From: DATKRB01 sp963794215
Lineage (GTDB): Bacteria > Actinomycetota > Acidimicrobiia > Acidimicrobiales > RAAP-2
Direction: 5' to 3'
Length of the DNA: 64,000 bases
Assembly (NCBI GenBank): GCA_963794215.1
Contig: CAWCCQ010000002.1
Span: forward strand, 310,001-374,000
Translations under genes and position numbers: made by a program
The notes under the pieces: generated by a model
Database searches by the model: none
Seen by the model: the letters and a program-made list of their open reading frames with translations, nothing else
Told to the model about the DNA's origin: nothing
Shown here: positions 54,621 through 63,737 of the stretch, piece after piece
Position numbering within the stretch: position 1 is the stretch's first letter
How the letters are laid out: each line of letters starts with the position of its first letter

Positions 54621-55319
54621 GCGGTGCAGGCTCGAGATGACCGACCCATCGGTGGTGTTGAACGCCGCGAACAAGCTCGTCGTGCCGTGGCGGAGGTAGT
54701 CGTGCGTGCGCTTCTCGGGCATGCCCGGCATCATGGGAAACGCGGGCTGGGAGCGGGCGAGCGCTTGGACCTGGCTTTTTTCGTCGACGCAGTAGACAAC
54801 GGCACCGTTGGGGGGGTTCAAGTACAACCCAACGACGTCGTAGACCTTGTCCACGAACAGGGGGTCGTTGGAGAGCTTGAACCCTTCGGCTCGGTGGGGC
54901 TTCAGCTCAAAGGCCTTCCAGATCCGCCTGACCGTCGAAGCCGACAGACCGGACCGCTCGGCCATCTTCGACCTCGACCAGTGCGTCGTGTGCTCAGGCG
55001 TCGACTCGAGCGTCGTGACGACCACGTCTTCGACCTGCTCGGCGGTCACCGTTGGTGGCCGCCCCGGGCGGGGATCATCAACGAGACCATCCAAGCGGGA
55101 CTCGACAAAGCGTGCTCGCCACTTGCCGACCGTTGGCTGGGACACTCCCTCGTGCTCGGCAACGGCTTTGTTCGACAAGCCCTGCGCACAGCCGAGGATG
55201 ATCCGCGAGCGCAACGCCAAGGCCTGTGAGGACTTGTGTCGTCGAGCCCACCGCACAAGCTGATCGTGCTCCTCGGCCCTAAGTACGAGTAACGCCGTCG
55301 GTCGACCAGTCCGTGCCAT
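54610..55319 (-). mobile_element. IS630-family transposase fragment
   Basis: Read from ATG 55319: MARTGRPTALLVLRAEEHDQ, an HTH pair (LSNKAVAEHEGVSQPTVGKW), FELKPHRAEGFKLSNDPLFV and the DDE start VYDVVGLYLNPPNGAVVYCV DEKSQVQALARSQPAFPM. It stops after THDYLRHGTTSLFAAFNTTD and SLHRRHR, losing the last Asp and Glu region. From there the frame reads antisense through the kinase gene. No right-end inverted repeat was found; AT-rich DNA follows at 55330-55365. Confidence 0.8.
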
Positions 55320-55437
55320 GCACCATCGTATCACACTTATATAACTAATTAATGACGGGCGCCACTAGTGTCGGTACGTGGGAAGTCCTGAGCATCTGGG
55401 ACATGATGGGAGGGTGGAAGACCCGGGATCAAAGGAC

Positions 55438-56035
55438 ATGGACGCGTACTTTGCGTCGGTGCTGATTGGTGGACTGGAAGGGCAGGTCCTCGTGATCATG
55501 GACTACCAGCCCGCCTGGGTGGATCAGTTCGTTATCGAGCGGGACCGCATCTGCCGGGCCCTGGGTTCACAAGTCAGGGACATCGAGCATGTCGGCTCAA
55601 CTTCTGTCCCGGGCTTGGCCGCAAAGCCCATCGTCGACATCATGGTCACGGTCGATGACCCGGACGACGAAGCCCGATACTCACCTCAGATGGAGAATCC
55701 TCGGCTACCACCTTCGAGTACGAGAGCCCGCTCACCGCATGTTCCGTACACTCGAGCGGGATGTCCACGTCCACTTCTGGTTGGCTGGCAGCCGCGATGC
55801 TGAGCGGCACCTCGTGTTTCGAGACTGGTTGCGATCGCACCCCGAGGATCGTGCTGAATACGAGCGGGTGAAGCGTAGCTTGGCTGGACAATGGCGGGAC
55901 ATGAACTACTACGCACTCGCCAAGACTCCAATCATTGAGACGATCCTGGAGCGGGCAGAGTCCCCCTCGGCTCCGAGACCAAAGCCGAGGAAGGACCTTC
56001 ACCCCTCCACCGTCGCCAACCCGAAGCCTGGGTGA
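55438..56035 (+). pseudogene. GrpB family protein, frameshifted
   Basis: ATG 55438 (MDAYFASVLIGGLEGQVLVI). The nucleotidyltransferase-like core VRDIEHVGSTSVPGLAAKPI then VDIMVTVDDPDDEARY is in frame 1. From about 55685 the remainder, GYHLRVREPAHRMFRTLERD, VHVHFWLAGSRDAERHLVFR and MNYYALAKTPIIETILERAE, is in another. One frameshift splits a GrpB protein of about 190 residues. The family is often fused to coaE; role unknown. Confidence 0.75.
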
Positions 56036-56114
56036 CACCATGGCGCGATCAGATGGTCCCGGTAGCAACCCCACTTAGGGAGGTGCCAGCACGGCCCGCA
56101 TCGCAGGACGAAGT

Positions 56115-57182
56115 TCAGGCGGTCTCCCCAAGCTCCGGCGGTCTCTCGAAGCTGAGGAGTGATTCACCGTCACTGGCCAGCCGGTCTCGAGCACCTGTTT
56201 GGTCCCGCCGAGCCCGTCCGGTGACGCTCAGTGCGTGTTCGCAGCGAGACGTATACGCCAGGAGCCCTGTTGCTGCGACGCCCACCGCTCGCCACCCGTC
56301 ATCGCTCAGACGGTGCCCAGCTTCCATCTCGTAGTCCCGGGCGAAGGTGGCAATCTCCGCTGACGATGGGAACGTTGAACCTCCGGGCTCGGACGTTACG
56401 CTCCAAGTGGCGGCAGCCTGGCCCACGGCGGTCCCCTCACTGACCAGCGCGAGACTGTCCCAATCATAGACAGCAACGACATGCTGTTCATCGAGGCGAA
56501 CATTGCGAGCCGACCAGTCACTGTGTGCAGCTATCTGGAGCTCTTGGTTGGCGTGTCGCTGCGTCTTGGCTCGCCTGGCAAAGTCGTCGATCCATTCCGC
56601 CGACGCAGCAGTCGCTTCAAAGTCGAACAGCAGGCTGTGGGGTGCGGGATAGAGACCCTCGACCGGTTGGCTCAGAGGGTGTTCGAGGAGACCAGCAACG
56701 CCCAGCAACCCACGGCAGAGGGCGATCTGACGGGCTAAGCCCGCTGCGGACGCACGTCGGGCTCCGGGGTGCGATGGGACGACCATTCCCGGGTCGGGAA
56801 GCCACGCCTCAGTCAACGTCAGATTGGCACGGCCCGAACCAAGCGGTCGTGGCGCCAAGAGAGGCCGAGGGGCGGGGAAACCGTGTGAAGCCAGATGCCC
56901 CTGAACATTCTGGATGGTGCGCAGGAAGGTCTCGGTCCAGGTCGTTTGAAATACCTTGATCACGGCGTCCCGGTCATCGGCGAGATGAACGCCCACCACG
57001 CAGCCAGCGGAGGACCGGTAGAACAACCCGGCGCTCGGTTCAGCGCCTAGCTGCTCTTCGCAGAAACGGCTCACGAGGACTGCAATGGCCTCGGGATCGG
57101 CCGTACCGAAGACTTTCTCTTCAATGGCGGTCGCTCCCCAACGTCGCATCTCTTCTCCGATGACGGTCGGGAGGGCGTTCAC
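56115..57182 (-). CDS. APH-type phosphotransferase, first of a tandem pair
   Basis: 355 residues. Catalytic loop IAAHSDWSARNVRLDEQHVV (HxDxxxxN) near residue 210 and metal motif AVYDWDSLALVSEGTAVGQA. The N-lobe includes CVVGVHLADDRDAVIKVFQT with the Lys. 25 bases downstream of the other phosphotransferase gene on the same strand, so the two are probably co-transcribed. Substrate unknown. Confidence 0.8.
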   Translation of the reverse strand: MNALPTVIGEEMRRWGATAIEEKVFGTADPEAIAVLVSRFCEEQLGAEPSAGLFYRSSAGCVVGVHLADDRDAVIKVFQTTWTETFLRTIQNVQGHLASHGFPAPRPLLAPRPLGSGRANLTLTEAWLPDPGMVVPSHPGARRASAAGLARQIALCRGLLGVAGLLEHPLSQPVEGLYPAPHSLLFDFEATAASAEWIDDFARRAKTQRHANQELQIAAHSDWSARNVRLDEQHVVAVYDWDSLALVSEGTAVGQAAATWSVTSEPGGSTFPSSAEIATFARDYEMEAGHRLSDDGWRAVGVAATGLLAYTSRCEHALSVTGRARRDQTGARDRLASDGESLLSFERPPELGETA

Positions 57183-57207
57183 GATGGGATCTCGTCCCTT
57201 GCGCCCG

Positions 57208-58092
57208 TCACTGCGCCGCCCAGGCAGGCGGGTCAGGATGCCCCAGCCAATAGCGCATTCGTGCTTCGGCCTCTGGGAGAAGCCGGGGTTCGTGCTGGGT
57301 GCGCACCAGCAGATTCACCGTCGGGGCGAGGCGGCGCGGACGGCTCAGTTCACGCCCGAGCGGGTCACTAGAGAAGTCCTGGCCGTACCCGGCCGCGAAC
57401 TCGGCGTAGTCGGTGGCCCCGCCTCCCCAGCGTTCGGGCCAGGTCAGGAGAGGAGCATGATCCCAGGCTCGTGGGCCGATGCCAATCCCATCCCAGTCCA
57501 ACAGGACCACGCCGTGGTCGGACATCACCACGTTCTCGGGATGGACGTCCCCATGACCGACCACCAGCTCCGCTTGCCAAGCGTGGTCCTGCCAGTCCTT
57601 CAACTTGTCCCACGCCTGGTCCAGTGCGGCCAGTCCATCCGGTGTCGCCAACCGCTCTTCCCGAACCACGCCCAGGCCGGCACCCACATCAAGCCATGCC
57701 GCCTCTCCGCACCAGCGTTGGGGCATGGTCTGGGCCACTACCTCGGGCCGAAGGGAATGCAGGAGGCCTACGATGGCTCCAACTTGGCGGTAGTCGATGG
57801 AACGGGAGGGAGCGGCCCCAACGTATTCCCAGACCGACACCCCCCAGTCGCCGAGTTGGAACGCATCACTGAGCGGCCGAGCTGTGGGTATTCCGGCTTT
57901 CTCTAGCAGAGAAGCGAGATCGACCTGGGCGTGGGCGGACAGATAGGGAGGTGAGATTCGGATCACCGCCGAGCCAGCTCGGTACACGTGATTCATGCCA
58001 GATCGGATGAGCATCGGCGCACCGAGGGACATGCTGCTCGCTGTCTTCTGGGCAGCCCTCAGCGGACCATCGGCCGGATCGACGATCATCAT
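57208..58092 (-). CDS. APH-type phosphotransferase, second of a tandem pair
   Basis: 294 residues from ATG 58092. VVGHGDVHPENVVMSDHGVV (catalytic loop HGDVHPEN) near 180 and LLDWDGIGIGPRAWDHAPLL are complete. The N-terminal part (RSGMNHVYRAGSAVIRISPP) has the nucleotide-loop strand pair. Resembles PF01636 proteins with HPEN loops. Upstream gene of the pair. Confidence 0.82.
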   Translation of the reverse strand: MMIVDPADGPLRAAQKTASSMSLGAPMLIRSGMNHVYRAGSAVIRISPPYLSAHAQVDLASLLEKAGIPTARPLSDAFQLGDWGVSVWEYVGAAPSRSIDYRQVGAIVGLLHSLRPEVVAQTMPQRWCGEAAWLDVGAGLGVVREERLATPDGLAALDQAWDKLKDWQDHAWQAELVVGHGDVHPENVVMSDHGVVLLDWDGIGIGPRAWDHAPLLTWPERWGGGATDYAEFAAGYGQDFSSDPLGRELSRPRRLAPTVNLLVRTQHEPRLLPEAEARMRYWLGHPDPPAWAAQ

Positions 58093-58144
58093 CTATCCGT
58101 GGTGCCTGAACGCATACACCAATTATGAACCGTTACGTCGCCTG

Positions 58145-58423
58145 TCACGAGGTTGCGGATAGCGAGGAGTGACTGGCCTCGAGAAACGCCCTTCGAGCAC
58201 GCACTTGGTCCACCAACTTGCGGGCCATGGCATTGAGGCCGGACCACACGGTTAGCCGTTCATCGGGATCGCACGACACGATGACCGGAATGAACCTTGC
58301 TTCCTCGCAGAGCCGCAGGCGACCTTCTCGTCCGAAGGGACCATCGCAAGGGTCGACAAGCTGAGGATGCCGATCCTCGAACCTAGGGGTCAAACCGCTG
58401 CGTTGAAACGCCAAATCCGCCAT
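58145..58423 (-). CDS. Short hypothetical protein
   Basis: 92 codons, no family. RLCEEARFIPVIVSCDPDER then LTVWSGLNAMARKLVDQVRA looks like a partial alpha/beta protein. Possibly the remnant of a longer gene; listed with low confidence. Confidence 0.3.
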   Translation of the reverse strand: MADLAFQRSGLTPRFEDRHPQLVDPCDGPFGREGRLRLCEEARFIPVIVSCDPDERLTVWSGLNAMARKLVDQVRARRAFLEASHSSLSATS

Positions 58424-58637
58424 TCCACGAGCGCCGAGAAACCTCTTCCACCATCTTGCCTCGTTTCGGTGAGAAGACCCTTGGTCTCGTCGAGATCGTC
58501 AGAACGTGGGCTCGCCGGCTGCCGGATCAGAGACAGTCACTGCTCCATCCGACCAGCGATCCTGGGGTCCTCGGTCCAGGTCACAGACTTCCCTGCCGGG
58601 TCGCCATTGGTCATGAACACCGCTGTAGCTTGGCCCC

Positions 58638-59354
58638 GTGGACCCCCATCTCGACTGGCCCAACTGCATCAACGCACGGGACCTCGGGGATTTAAGGACG
58701 GCAGATGGCCGTGTAACCACACGTCGAGCAGTGATCCGTTCGGACAATCCCGCCTACTTGACCAACGCGGGCTGGACCGCACTTCACGACTACGGCGTCC
58801 GCTCAATAGTCGCCCTGCGGACCTTCGGTGCCGAGGATGCGGAGCCGGATAGGCGGATGGTCCCCCGCGATGTCCACATCGAGCGGGTAATCGTGGAGGA
58901 CGGAACCGATCCCATATTCATCGAGCGGTGTATCGACACGGGTCTTTGGTGTACACCGATGTACTTCGGCGAGATGCTCGACCACCAGCCCGAACGATGT
59001 GCTGCCGCAGTAGCTGCCGTAGCCCAGGCTCCCCCCGGAGGGGTCGTAATCTCCTGCGGCCGAGGGTGCGATCGAACCGGCCTCGTGGCGTTCCTGCTTC
59101 TGGCAATCGTTGGTGTCTCGGCAGAGGACATCGCCGGCGACTGGGCTATGAGCGTCGACCGGCTTCGAAGTCGGGACCCCACCTTCGAGGGCATCCTGCG
59201 TGAGGTGCTCGACCGGGAATGCACGTCGGTGGCCAAGTCAATAGCGCACACCATGGCCTCCTTCGACGTCCCAACTCGCTTGATGGCCGCCGGTCTACTG
59301 GCCAAGGACCTACAGGCGATCAAGGATCGACTGCTCGCTAACGGTCTCGGATGA
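58638..59354 (+). CDS. Tyrosine/serine phosphatase-like protein
   Basis: 238 residues, GTG start. NCINARDLGDLRTADGRVTT then RAVIRSDNPAYLTNAGWTAL is the N-terminal pattern of bacterial protein tyrosine phosphatases (Y_phosphatase2/3). The P-loop reads VISCGRGCDRTGLVAFLLLA, where CxxxxxR is met by Cys-Gly-Arg-Gly-Cys-Asp-Arg: catalytic Cys and Arg are both present. Substrate unknown; could act on phosphoproteins or small phosphates. Stands alone. Confidence 0.8.
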   Translation: MDPHLDWPNCINARDLGDLRTADGRVTTRRAVIRSDNPAYLTNAGWTALHDYGVRSIVALRTFGAEDAEPDRRMVPRDVHIERVIVEDGTDPIFIERCIDTGLWCTPMYFGEMLDHQPERCAAAVAAVAQAPPGGVVISCGRGCDRTGLVAFLLLAIVGVSAEDIAGDWAMSVDRLRSRDPTFEGILREVLDRECTSVAKSIAHTMASFDVPTRLMAAGLLAKDLQAIKDRLLANGLG

Positions 59355-59953
59355 GAGCATCCCGCCCTCGGAGGTTCAGGGCCGCCCAACGAGGTGGACC
59401 GGGGACACGAATCGCTTGGGGAAGCGCAATTGTGACGCGCCTCACCCTAACTTCGTGGTTACTTGACTTTGGCGCGCGACCTTTGCAGGTCCGCCCGAAT
59501 CCAGGAGCGTGCTGCCCGATTCAGCCGGTCAAACCCGACTAGAGGTAGAAATCCCCATGCTCGGCCCGTCGCGGCACAACCTGTGCCGAGCTGAACGCCC
59601 TGACACAACTACCCACCAGCCCCAGAGCCTGCCCCTGACCCGCGCCGTGCTCACAACCAGTCGGGCTTCGGAGCGGATTACTCGCTCTCTTGTTCGTCGG
59701 CCACTTCGTCCGACCCTTGCTCGATATCCGGGCCCGGAGGCGTGAACTCGGGCTTGAGTGATAGCAGGGGATGGGGTGCCACTCGAGGAACCGCATTCCC
59801 TGGGTCCGCAAAAAAGACGCCCATGGCCCAACCCCCTTCAAAGTCGCCTCGGGGGTTTCCGACCAAGCCTCCTCGGCTCACCAACAAGCCTACGCCCTCG
59901 GGCCCCTCTTCGCTCGGTGGAGGCCGACACCTTCGATGTCCAATCGGGGTGAA
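59355..59953. other. Gene-poor stretch
   Basis: Only weak short frames; 59678-59887 on the minus strand (DPGNAVPRVAPHPLLSLKPE, acidic tail DEVADEQESE) is the best but has no family. No repeats or RNA genes recognised. Confidence 0.3.
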
Positions 59954-60316
59954 TCAGCGTTTCGCGTAATCGGCGAATCCCTGCCAGTCGATGACCACGC
60001 AGGGTTCGTCCCCTACGATCCAGGCATCGTGTCCAGGAGGGATCACCGCGAAGTCGCCTGGCCCGTATTCGATCTCTTCGCCATCGTCCATCACGACCTT
60101 CATGCGACCAGAGACGTAGTAGCCCATGTGGGCTGCCTGGCAACTCTCGGTCTTGGCGATCGGCTTCACATGCTTCGACCACTGCCACCCGGGCTCGAAG
60201 GTTGCTCGCCCTACGGGCCCCGAACTGAGGTTCACCAACTCGACGCGACCCTTGCCATCCTCAAAAGGGCGAGTTTCTTCGGGCATGTCGAGGTTCATTC
60301 GAATCAGTGCGGCCAT
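59954..60316 (-). CDS. Cupin-domain protein
   Basis: 120 residues from ATG 60316, fixed by AGGAGG 5 bases upstream. Cupin strands: VELVNLSSGPVGRATFEPGW, QAAHMGYYVSGRMKVVMDDG, EEIEYGPGDFAVIPPGHDAW (cupin motif 2 PxxxxH) and CVVIDWQGFADYAKR. The motif 1 His pair is partly replaced (WSKHV, AHMGYY). Small single-domain cupin; function unknown. Confidence 0.8.
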   Translation of the reverse strand: MAALIRMNLDMPEETRPFEDGKGRVELVNLSSGPVGRATFEPGWQWSKHVKPIAKTESCQAAHMGYYVSGRMKVVMDDGEEIEYGPGDFAVIPPGHDAWIVGDEPCVVIDWQGFADYAKR

Positions 60317-60615
60317 GACAACCTCCTCTTTGACCCCTGCCGCCACCCTCCATCACTATCGCGCCGACGGTTGGGACTGGCCAGGGACAGGCGTGTTGCA
60401 GTTGGGGATCAGACCCGATGTTCAAGCGGGGTGATCACCCGAGAGTCAAATGGGGGCTTTTGCCGCAGCCCCCGCCTCGACCGCAATTGGAGGGGCAACG
60501 AGGTAGTCGGGTTCGGCAGGGCGGATTTGTTCCATAAGGAGTTCCATAGGGACCAGAGCGTTGTCAGCAGGTGTCATCGCACAGGCGGCGCCGGGCCGGA
60601 ATCGGGCCTGAGCAG
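60317..60615. other. Gene-free stretch
   Basis: Between the cupin start and the maleylpyruvate-isomerase-family stop. No gene, hairpin or repeat supported. Confidence 0.4.
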
Positions 60616-61242
60616 CTAGCGCCTGGTAGTCAGAGCAGCCTTTCCTTCGCCAGACAGATCATCGACAGCAACCATGCGCCCAGCCATCATCATCACCAAT
60701 GCTTCCGCTGGACCAAGCACCTCGGGTCCGTTCCCATGAGACCAGTCCATATCGGTGGCAACGAGCTTCAAGCCGGCGATGCGCTTCTTGGCACCGAATA
60801 TAAAAGTGTCGTTCTTTACGAAGTCCGCCACTGGAACGAGATGAGTAAGGGGTAGATCGCGCTGAATGCCGAGAGGCCGACACATGTCCTGACCATGGAT
60901 CAGGACATGCATCAGGCTATTGACCGGCCGAGCTCCGGAGAGGGCTTTGCGGTTGTCGGCCGTGCTCCGCAAGTCCTTTAGAAAGACCGCGGGATCCAGT
61001 CGACCGCGCAGTTGCCCATCAGCTGCGACCCATCGATTGTAGTTGAAGCCGTGACGAAGCATCCCGCACAAGATCGCTCCAAATCCGAAAACGCCCTCCG
61101 CTCCTGCTATCACGTGAGCGAGCACGTCCCTGATGCGCCATTGGGCACATAGTGAAGGGGAGTTCCATTGCCCGTCATCTAGGTCAGCGACTCTCTCAGC
61201 GAGATCGAGCATCTCAACTCGAACCGCGTCCCATAGCTCCAA
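60616..61242 (-). CDS. Maleylpyruvate isomerase family mycothiol-dependent protein
   Basis: 208 residues with the MDMPI N-terminal DinB fold: VRVEMLDLAERVADLDDGQW, LCAQWRIRDVLAHVIAGAEG (first His), NSLMHVLIHGQDMCRPLGIQ (HxxxH) and IAGLKLVATDMDWSHGNGPE, VLGPAEALVMMMAGR in the C-terminal part. Family members use mycothiol, the actinobacterial thiol, so this is a lineage sign. Substrate unknown. ATG 61242; TTG starts cannot be excluded. Confidence 0.82.
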   Translation of the reverse strand: MELWDAVRVEMLDLAERVADLDDGQWNSPSLCAQWRIRDVLAHVIAGAEGVFGFGAILCGMLRHGFNYNRWVAADGQLRGRLDPAVFLKDLRSTADNRKALSGARPVNSLMHVLIHGQDMCRPLGIQRDLPLTHLVPVADFVKNDTFIFGAKKRIAGLKLVATDMDWSHGNGPEVLGPAEALVMMMAGRMVAVDDLSGEGKAALTTRR

Positions 61243-61289
61243 TTCAATCCTCCCCTACCCGACCGAAGCGTAGACCCGCCGTGGTGGCA

Positions 61290-61324
61290 ACGAGGCAGAG
61301 ACGAGGCAACGAGGCAACGAGGCA
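61290..61324 (+). repeat. Tandem 8-base repeat ACGAGGCA
   Basis: Four copies: 61290-61297, then 61301-61324 as three direct repeats, with GAG between the first and second. Upstream of guaB; no known function. Confidence 0.6.
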
Positions 61325-61427
61325 GGCGCTGAGCCTCGGACGACGGTGAGTTCGCCGAGGATGATCAGCCGGCAATTGCGCACAACTAACCGGTGTCGAC
61401 CTGACCGCGATGACGCTGTCTCGGGCG

Positions 61428-61433
61428 TATAAT
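61428..61433 (+). promoter_or_regulatory. Consensus -10 for a leaderless guaB transcript
   Basis: TATAAT ends 5 bases before ATG 61439, so transcription would begin at or within a base or two of the start codon. No good -35 seen (CTGACC at 61401 is too far). A hairpin CCTCGG...CCGAGG lies at 61333-61358. Confidence 0.7.
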
Positions 61434-61438
61434 GTGTG

Positions 61439-62935
61439 ATGGATTCTGAGCGAGTCGATGTCCCGTCCTTCGCCGAGAAGTTCGCTCGGGAGGGGTTGAC
61501 GTTCGACGACGTGCTCCTGATACCTGCAGCGTCAGACGTCCTCCCCGGTGAGACGTCGACTACCACGGTCTTCGCCCGGGGGGTGTCGCTCGCCATCCCG
61601 TTGGTCTCGGCCGCCATGGACACCGTGACGGAGTCCCGCTTGGCCATCGCTATGGCACGGCTTGGGGGTATCGGCGTCCTCCACCGCAATCTCACCATCG
61701 ACGCCCAGGCGGCCGAGGTCGACCGGGTCAAGCGGTCCGAGTCTGGAATGATCTCTGACCCCATCACCATCGGTCCGAGCGCCAGCGTGGCAGAGGCGAT
61801 GGAGCTGATGGCTCGGTTCCACGTTTCCGGCGTCCCCGTTACCGACGACCGCCACCGGCTCGTCGGGATTGTCACGAATCGGGACCTCCGCTTCCACGAT
61901 CCAAGTACTCAACCCATCTCCGAGGTCATGACCTCGGCTGGCCTGATCACCGCCCCGGTCGGCACCTCTTTGGAGCAGGCGCAAGCCGTCTTTGCCGCCC
62001 ACCGGATAGAGAAGCTGCCGATCGTCGCTGCGGATGGCGAGCTGCGAGGCCTCATCACGGTCAAGGACATCCAGAAGCGCCTTGACTACCCCCTCGCCAC
62101 CAAGGACGATCGAGGGCGACTGCGGGTAGCCGCCGCCGTCGGCACCGGTCCCGACGTTATGGAACGTGTCGAGGCACTCCTGGCGGCGGACGTGGACGTC
62201 GTGGTGGTCGACACCGCCCACGGTCATGCCCGATCGGTCATCGAGACGGTCGCCAAGCTGAAGGCGAACTGGAGCGTACCCCTTGTGGCCGGCAACGTCG
62301 CTACCTCCGAAGGTGCTCGTGCACTGGTCGAGGCCGGCGCTGACGCCGTAAAGGTGGGCATCGGGCCTGGATCCATCTGCACCACCAGGGTGGTGGCAGG
62401 GATCGGCGTTCCCCAGATCACGGCCCTCTTCGACTGTGTCCTCGCCGCCGTCCCGCACGGGATCCCGGTGATCGCCGATGGCGGCGTGCAATTCTCCGGT
62501 GACTTGGCGAAGGCCCTCGCCGCCGGGGCGTCTACCGTCATGCTCGGCAACGTCCTGGCAGGCACCGACGAGGCCCCGGGCGAGGTAGTGCTGAGTCAGG
62601 GCGAGAGGTTCAAGGAGTACCGGGGCATGGGTTCCCTCGGTGCCATGCAGGGGACCTCATTTTCCAAGGATCGTTACTTCCAGGGCAGCGTGGAGAGCGG
62701 CAAGCTCGTCCCCGAGGGCATCGAGGGTCGCGTTCCCTACAAGGGACCGATCGCGCCTCTGGTCCATCAGCTGGTCGGGGGCCTGCGCCAGGCGATGGGC
62801 TACTGCGGGGCCGCCGACGTAGGCCAGTTGCAACGCGAGGCGCGCTTCATTCGCGTGTCGCCGGCCAGCCTGCGCGAGAGCCACCCCCACGACGTGACCA
62901 TCACCAAGGCGGCACCGAACTACCCAATAGCCTGA
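61439..62935 (+). CDS. guaB: IMP dehydrogenase
   Basis: Converts IMP to XMP, the first committed step of GMP synthesis. 498 residues from ATG 61439 (GTG 61436 is next to it). N-terminal LTFDDVLLIPAASDVLPGET, the CBS pair (about residues 95-210: ITIGPSASVAEAMELMARFH, LITAPVGTSLEQAQAVFAAH), the substrate-binding GIGPGSICTTRVVAGIGVPQ with catalytic Cys, VIADGGVQFSGDLAKALAAG and the flap GSLGAMQGTSFSKDRYFQG. All complete. A TATAAT 5 bases upstream suggests a leaderless mRNA. Confidence 0.96.
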   Translation: MDSERVDVPSFAEKFAREGLTFDDVLLIPAASDVLPGETSTTTVFARGVSLAIPLVSAAMDTVTESRLAIAMARLGGIGVLHRNLTIDAQAAEVDRVKRSESGMISDPITIGPSASVAEAMELMARFHVSGVPVTDDRHRLVGIVTNRDLRFHDPSTQPISEVMTSAGLITAPVGTSLEQAQAVFAAHRIEKLPIVAADGELRGLITVKDIQKRLDYPLATKDDRGRLRVAAAVGTGPDVMERVEALLAADVDVVVVDTAHGHARSVIETVAKLKANWSVPLVAGNVATSEGARALVEAGADAVKVGIGPGSICTTRVVAGIGVPQITALFDCVLAAVPHGIPVIADGGVQFSGDLAKALAAGASTVMLGNVLAGTDEAPGEVVLSQGERFKEYRGMGSLGAMQGTSFSKDRYFQGSVESGKLVPEGIEGRVPYKGPIAPLVHQLVGGLRQAMGYCGAADVGQLQREARFIRVSPASLRESHPHDVTITKAAPNYPIA

Positions 62936-63096
62936 GAGGGAGGAAAGGTCGTCGATCTCCCTACCTCGACAACGGAAACGATCGAACGAGCGGGCCATGA
63001 TTCGTCGATCGAGACCCACTCCGGCTCCGTGCTCAGGGGCCGAAACTCCGACGACCCGCCGCGGGAGCCGCTTCACGTCCGAAGGTCACCGTCCTC

Positions 63097-63737
63097 GTGA
63101 CGGATAAATCACTACAGATCCGGCCTGTTGGATTCGATCTGGACATGACTCTGATCGACTCTAGCCAGGCGGTCCTCGCAGCGTTCGAGGTCCTCGCGAA
63201 CGAGACCTCGACGCCCATCGAACTGGATGATGTTCGGTCGAGATTGGGCCTCAAGCTCGAATACGAGCTCTCCTACTGGTTCCCGCCTCGGAGATCGCGT
63301 CCGCCGCCACGATTTTTCGGCGCCATTATGTTGAGTTGGCACCAAGCACGACGCACGCGATGCCCGGCGCCCACGAATCGCTCGCGGCAGTTGACAGGGA
63401 GAGAGCAGCATCGGTCATCATCACCGCCAAGCAAGAGGTATCCATCAGACCCTGTCTTGAGGCGACAGGGCTGCAAGCAGATCAAATCATTTCGTCGGTA
63501 CATGGCCCGGAGAAGGCGCGTGCCCTCGAGGTGATTGGCGCTTCGGTCTATGTCGGAGACACTCCCGACGACATGGTGGCGGCACGAGACGCGGGAGTCC
63601 TGGGCGTGGGCGTGCCCACCGGCGAATTCGGCGCCACGGCACTGGTTCACGCCGGGGCGTCTGTCGTTCTCGAGTCACTTCGACAGTTTCCCGCATGGTA
63701 CAGATCCGTCGTCAGGCGACCGCGCTCGGGTAGTTGA
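63097..63737 (+). pseudogene. HAD-superfamily hydrolase, frameshifted
   Basis: GTG start (MTDKSLQIRPVGFDLDMTLI). Motif I DLDMT is in frame 1 and the frame reads to LEYELSYWFPP. Near 63285 it shifts, and EIASAATIFRRHYVELAPST, motif II AASVIITAKQEVS, the Lys in HGPEKARALEVI and motif IV VYVGDTPDDMVAARDAGVLG follow. One frameshift in an otherwise complete phosphatase of about 210 residues; it lies outside the island, so a sequencing error is also possible. Confidence 0.75.

Noticed and set aside
24000..61250. Chromosomal integron cassette array
   Set aside because: Genes face both ways, no IntI-type integrase is present, and GTTRRRY boxes found at 35810 and 44203 lack partner boxes.
61532..62491. 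Minus-strand frame of 319 codons opposite guaB
   Set aside because: Shadow of a highly conserved gene; no domain pattern of its own.
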